From Spirochaetia bacterium (lineage in GTDB: Bacteria > Spirochaetota > UBA4802 > UBA5550), in the NCBI GenBank assembly GCA_009885955.1, contig VFJS01000008.1, positions 1 through 64,000 on the forward strand: a stretch of 64,000 nt of DNA, given 5' to 3'. A program made the position numbers and the translations under genes. This document shows, piece after piece, positions 60,350 through 64,000 of this stretch. Positions within the stretch are counted from its first letter, which is position 1; every line of letters starts with the position of its first letter. The notes below the pieces were generated by a model that made no database searches, was not told the DNA's origin, and worked only from the letters and a program-made list of their open reading frames with translations.

Positions 60350-61603
60350 ATGAGAAAATCAATACAGGGGAATGTCTTTATCCTTTTTTCCATCAGCCTG
60401 GGTATCATTATCATATCGCAGCTGCTGACGGTCTCTCTCTATTACAGACTTGGTGTAAGCTCGCAGAATGCCGACATTTTATTTCTGCAGAACAAGTCGA
60501 TTGAATCCCTGAGCAGAAAATTTCTCCAGGTAACCATGCTTGCCAATTCAGCAAGGGAGAATGCCTTTGACATCTTCAATCTAAACCTGAACATTGAACG
60601 CGATATAAAACAGATCCACGACATCACGGGAATCATGCTCGAGGGTGGAGAGATATTAATTGAAGGAACCATTTACCGGTTCCCCCCGCTTGCCAGAATT
60701 CACCATGCTGAGATCAATAACATGGGCCTCCTGCTCAATGCATACATGTTTGTCAAAGACATCATATTAAAATCGGACAGCATACCGGAACGCGAAAATA
60801 AACTGGTCCTTCTTACCAGTATCATCGGGCAGTTGACCGGAAAGAACCAGTCGATACTCAGGATTATAAAAAAAGAGGTCAGATTTGACCAGATGATATT
60901 TTCAGCGGTCATGGTTATTGCCCTGCTGATTGTCATCATTGTGTTCCTGCTGTTCAGGCAGTATGTTGTCGGCAGCATCATCAATCCGCTCAAAAATTTT
61001 TCAGCGAGATTTGCCGATCTGTCCGTGGGCCATATCGGGACAGAGATAGAGTATATACGGAAAGATGAATTCGGAGATCTCTATAATTCATTCAATCTTC
61101 TTCTCAGGATACTGAAGGGATTCTCCAGTCATTTTGAGAATATGCTGTCCAATCATTATCCCGGAAAACAGTCCGGTGAAAATAAAAGTCTTTTCAAACC
61201 GGGTCACATGAATGAACTTTTCATGCGGTTTAACAGTTCTGCGAAACCGAAAAGCCTTGACTATAATAGTCAGTCAAATATCTCGCTGAGCGACAAGAAT
61301 AACATTTATTTTTTTCCGCCGGATAAAATAGTGTACTGCTCTTCCTCGGGCAGCCAGACAATCATACACACGGTAAAGCGGGACTTTGCTCTGAATGTAA
61401 AATTCAAGAGTATCGAGGAAACTCTTCCGGAAACATTTTTACGCATACATAAACAGTACATTGTTAATTTCAGGTATATTTCCCGTCTCACTCATGTAAT
61501 GAGCGGGCATTACAAATTATTACTTGATGATGAAGACGATACTGAACTTCCCGTGGGTAGAAATTATATAGCCTCATTAAAAAATATGATTAATACGAAG
61601 TAA
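60350..61603 (+). CDS. Membrane-anchored HAMP-LytTR transcription factor
   Basis: 417 residues from ATG 60350 (TTG 60341 is the alternative). Two membrane helices (about 11-33 and 180-205) flank a helical periplasmic sensor of about 145 residues; a HAMP-like linker (about 206-260) leads to a LytTR DNA-binding domain (about 310-410: start N-N-I-Y-F-F-P-P-D-K-I-V-Y-C, then E-E-T-L-P-E-T-F-L-R-I-H-K-Q-Y-I-V-N, ending V-G-R-N-Y-I-A-S-L-K). A protein that is both membrane sensor and DNA-binding regulator bypasses a kinase/receiver pair. The stop codon abuts the first of three LytTR-type direct repeats, and the next gene is formate dehydrogenase. Its neighbour upstream is a binding protein, plausible ligand partner. 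Confidence 0.88.
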   Translation: MRKSIQGNVFILFSISLGIIIISQLLTVSLYYRLGVSSQNADILFLQNKSIESLSRKFLQVTMLANSARENAFDIFNLNLNIERDIKQIHDITGIMLEGGEILIEGTIYRFPPLARIHHAEINNMGLLLNAYMFVKDIILKSDSIPERENKLVLLTSIIGQLTGKNQSILRIIKKEVRFDQMIFSAVMVIALLIVIIVFLLFRQYVVGSIINPLKNFSARFADLSVGHIGTEIEYIRKDEFGDLYNSFNLLLRILKGFSSHFENMLSNHYPGKQSGENKSLFKPGHMNELFMRFNSSAKPKSLDYNSQSNISLSDKNNIYFFPPDKIVYCSSSGSQTIIHTVKRDFALNVKFKSIEETLPETFLRIHKQYIVNFRYISRLTHVMSGHYKLLLDDEDDTELPVGRNYIASLKNMINTK

Positions 61604-61653
61604 CCGTTCATCGCGTTTTGGTACCTGTTCAACCGCTTTCAGTAACCGTTCAT
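61603..61653 (+). promoter_or_regulatory. LytTR-type operator: three repeats at 21-bp spacing
   Basis: ACCGTTCAT at 61603-61611 and 61645-61653 are exact, both matching the LytTR consensus [TA][AC][CA]GTTN[AG][TG]. A weaker third site (CCTGTTCAA, 61624-61632) lies exactly between. All spacings are 12 bases, i.e. 21 per repeat, the canonical LytTR arrangement. The last repeat ends 10 bases before the -35 of the next promoter, the position expected of an activator site. Confidence 0.75.
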
Positions 61654-61663
61654 TTCCTGCCTA

Positions 61664-61691
61664 TTGACAAAATGTTAAAATAAAGGATAAA
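61664..61691 (+). promoter_or_regulatory. Promoter of the formate dehydrogenase gene
   Basis: TTGACA (61664-61669) is perfect. The best -10 is GATAAA (61686-61691) after 16 bases, a weak match typical of an activator-dependent promoter. It would yield a leader of about 180 bases that contains a 7-bp palindrome at 61830. Confidence 0.5.
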
Positions 61692-61829
61692 TATCCTAGG
61701 ATTTTTGTAATATACCGGATATTGCGGATCTATGACTCCCGGCCACACTGTCGGCTCAGGGATAAGCAGATTGATTTCACCGTAAAATCAGGTACATATA
61801 TAAACATATTACAAAGTTGGATCCAAAAA

Positions 61830-61847
61830 TGGACAACATATTGTCCA
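61830..61847. promoter_or_regulatory. Perfect 7-bp palindrome upstream of fdnG
   Basis: TGGACAA and TTGTCCA surround a CATA spacer, ending 31 bases before the ATG. It may be an operator or an RNA hairpin near the ribosome site. I cannot assign a regulator. Confidence 0.45.
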
Positions 61848-61878
61848 GAAAGCTGTTAATCTATACTGGAGGTGTATG

Positions 61879-64000
61879 ATGGACAAATTCAGCCGGAAAT
61901 CTTTTTTAAAGATGGGAGCTGTTTCCGTGGGGTCGATGGTATCAGGATTTACCCTGTCATCGAAATCAGCATGGGCCGATACAAAGGAATTTAAAACATA
62001 CAGAACAAAAGAGACAACAAGCATCTGCTGTTTCTGCGGTGTGGGCTGCGGGCTCATTGTGAGCCAGAGGGACGGCAGGATTGTCAACGTTGAAGGAGAC
62101 CCGGATCACCCTATTAATGAAGGATCTGTCTGCTCCAAGGGAGCCGGTATTATCCAGACCACGGTAAACAAGAGACGGCTGGACCATGTCCTCTACAGAG
62201 CCCCTGGTTCGGGAAGCTGGGAGAAGAAGGACTGGAAATGGGCAATAGAAAAAATCGCAAAAAATATGGTCGAGGCAAGGGAAAAATCCCTGGTCCAGAA
62301 GGACGCGAAAGGGAGGCTCGTCAACCGCACCGACGGCATAGCCAATCTCGGCGGTGCCGCACTTGACAATGAAGAGTGCTATCTTATATCAAAATTCATG
62401 AGGTCCCTGGGGCTTACATGGATAGAGCACCAGGCGCGAATTTGACACTCCTCAACGGTCGCCAGTCTGGCGGCCACTTTCGGACGCGGTGCAATGACAA
62501 ACCACTGGATAGACATCCAGCATGCCGATGTTATCATGATGATCGGGAGCAATGCGGCAGAAAATCATACCATTTCAATGAAATGGATAAATAAGGCCAT
62601 TGAAAACGGTTCCACCCTTATCTGCATAGACCCGAGGTATACCAGGTCTGCGTCGCTGGCACAGATCTACGGGCCGCTCCGCTCCGGGACTGATATTACC
62701 ATGATAGGCGGGATCATCAATCACGCTTTAAAGAATGATAAAATTCATAAAGAGTATGTAATAAATTCAACGAACGCGTCATTCCTGATAAATCCCGGAT
62801 ACGGTTTTGATGTAGAAAAGGGGGTATTCTCGGGATACGATGAGGCAAAGAGGAGTTACAAAAAGGAAACATGGTCCTATCAGCTTGACGGCGCCGGAAA
62901 TCCACTGCGTGACATGACACTCATGGATCCTAATTGTGTATACCAGCTGATGAAAAAGCATTACACCAGGTACACGCCTGAAATGGTTTCAGGAATAACC
63001 GGCTGCCCGAAAGATGTATTCATGAAAATCGCAGAAACTTTTACTGCAACATCGGCGGCTGACAAGGTGGCTACGATTATGTATGCCATGGGGACTACCC
63101 AGCATACCGTGGGGACACAGAATATAAGGTCTTATGCCATGCTCCAGCTTCTCATGGGTAATATTGGAAAAGCCGGAGGCGGGATAAATGCGTTGAGGGG
63201 TGAATCCAATGTCCAGGGATCAACGGATATGGCCCTCCTCTACAACACGATTCCCGGATACCTGAAGTCTCCAGGCCCGGGCGATACGGATCTTGCAACC
63301 TATATTAAAAACATCACGCCTAAAACCAATGATCCCAAATCGGCAAACTGGCTGAGCAACAGCTCAAAGTACATCACGAGCCTGTTAAAGTCCTGGTGGG
63401 GGGAACATGCCCAGAAGGATACTGAAGGGGGATTCTGCTTCAACTATCTACCAAAAGGTGAGGGCTGGATGGACCACATTACCCTTTTTGAACAGATGTA
63501 CGCAGGCCAGTTCGATGGCATGCTGGTATGGGGCCAGAACCCGGCAGTAGGCGGCCCTAATCTGCAGAAGGAATCCATCGCGTTTGAAAAGCTCAAGTGG
63601 ATGGTAGTCGTAGACCTATGGGAGCATGAAACTGCTACTTTCTGGAAGGCCCCAGGTGTGAAAACAGCGGACATAAAGACAGAGGTATTTCTCCTTCCCG
63701 CGGCATCGTCCATGGAAAAGGAGGGGTCAATTGCGAATTCAGGGAGATGGGTCCAGTGGCGCTATGCTGCAATCAAACCCGGCGATCCGGGATGGCACAA
63801 TGATGCACGTTCCGATCTCTGGATAGTCGATTCGCTGTTCAAAGCGGTAAAGGCTGAATATGAAAAAACTCCGGGGAAATTCGCGGCGCCCGTGGTAAAT
63901 CTAAACTGGGATTACGGCACAGGGAAAACCCTGGACCTCCACAAAGAGCCCGATGTGCATAAAGTCGCCAGGGAGATAAATGGCTACCTGATAAAAGACG
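61879..64000 (+). CDS. fdnG: Selenocysteine formate dehydrogenase alpha subunit, FdnG-like (partial)
   Basis: 3'-truncated by the window; 707 codons present. Start 61879 is preferred over 61876 because GGAGG (61868-61872) leaves six bases. The signal SRKSFLK is an RK variant of the twin-arginine motif, so export by Tat is expected. A [4Fe-4S] motif (CCFCGVGC) leads to the molybdopterin domain. The in-frame UGA at 62443-62445 is Sec189 in H-Q-A-R-I-U-H, the Mo-ligand of formate dehydrogenase; translation continues collinear with E. coli FdnG (T-F-G-R-G-A-M-T-N-H-W, then T-Q-H-x-V-G-x-Q-N-I-R, then Q-G-x-T-D). It oxidises formate at the periplasmic side and would need an iron-sulfur and a cytochrome or quinone-linked subunit, beyond the window. 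Promoter with LytTR repeats lies upstream. Confidence 0.95.
62457..62475 (+). promoter_or_regulatory. Bacterial SECIS hairpin in fdnG
   Basis: GGTCGCC and GGCGGCC pair over 7 bp (one G-U) around loop AGTCT. Loop bases 22-26 counted from the U of UGA fall in the same register as GGUCU in E. coli fdhF, which is known to bind SelB. Confidence 0.75.

Noticed and set aside
61876-62445. Formate dehydrogenase as a short 189-residue protein
   Set aside because: The UGA sits at the Sec position of FdnG (H-Q-A-R-I-U-H) and the frame continues with full homology to the window end.

Overview
The window comes from a Gram-negative (diderm), probably anaerobic bacterium with moderate GC. The evidence is outer-membrane barrel proteins, many Sec-exported proteins and lipoproteins, a membrane-type formate dehydrogenase and no rRNA. 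Loose lipoboxes, TPR-rich proteins, a CHASE2 cyclase, a degenerate HD-GYP protein and selenocysteine use would suit a spirochaete or a deltaproteobacterium-like lineage. I cannot fix the phylum from sequence alone.

Layout. 0.1-7.7 kb: a secreted beta-propeller-like lipoprotein, then an envelope-signalling operon (FecR-domain protein, small exported protein, outer-membrane barrel, CHASE2 adenylate/guanylate cyclase). 7.7-10 kb: an M55 peptidase, a RAYT-type Y1 transposase with a short repeated motif around it, and a decayed copy of the peptidase 5' end. 10-16 kb: ctpA, tsaD, two unknown genes, a DUF2461 gene and an exported phospholipase D-like protein. 16-25 kb: a very large TPR/DUF3857/transglutaminase-like protein, an SRPBCC-epimerase fusion, a polytopic membrane protein, a pirin, a lipoprotein and a RadC-family protein. 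25-34 kb: an APC permease, an orphan HisKA_2 kinase, an esterase, then a leftward cluster of a NYN ribonuclease, an aminotransferase, a GNAT and nadB. 34-46 kb: a TPR-ClpB/C-like fusion ATPase, a diheme cytochrome, a DUF1566 protein, a clostripain-like peptidase, tRNA-Ala, an SPFH protein, a cupin, an orphan DNA methyltransferase, a degenerate HD-GYP protein and tatC. 46-57.6 kb: a tRNA-dihydrouridine synthase, an enoyl-CoA hydratase-like protein, two lipoproteins, a DUF990-type ABC exporter, a cyclophilin, a TatD nuclease, prfC and a methyltransferase.

57.8-64 kb is the most interesting part. A leftward two-gene operon encodes two exported selenoproteins: a peroxiredoxin with Sec at the peroxidatic position, and a thioredoxin-fold lipoprotein with a U-P-I-C active site. 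Both are split by in-frame UGA and would be missed or truncated by standard gene calling. To their right, rightward, lie a periplasmic binding protein, a membrane-anchored HAMP-LytTR transcription factor, three direct repeats at exact 21-bp spacing matching the LytTR operator consensus, a promoter, and a selenocysteine-containing formate dehydrogenase alpha subunit that runs off the window. I read this as a binding-protein-linked one-component switch controlling formate oxidation, beside a Sec-based periplasmic peroxide-defence pair. This is inference from gene order and motifs.

Repeats: a GCTCAGAG(T/C)AA motif found eight times, five of them at the RAYT locus; a composite double-hairpin element with ATGCCCTCACC ends (two full copies and two fragments); and one imperfect inverted repeat next to the tRNA gene. 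No CRISPR array, rRNA, integrase or phage module was seen.
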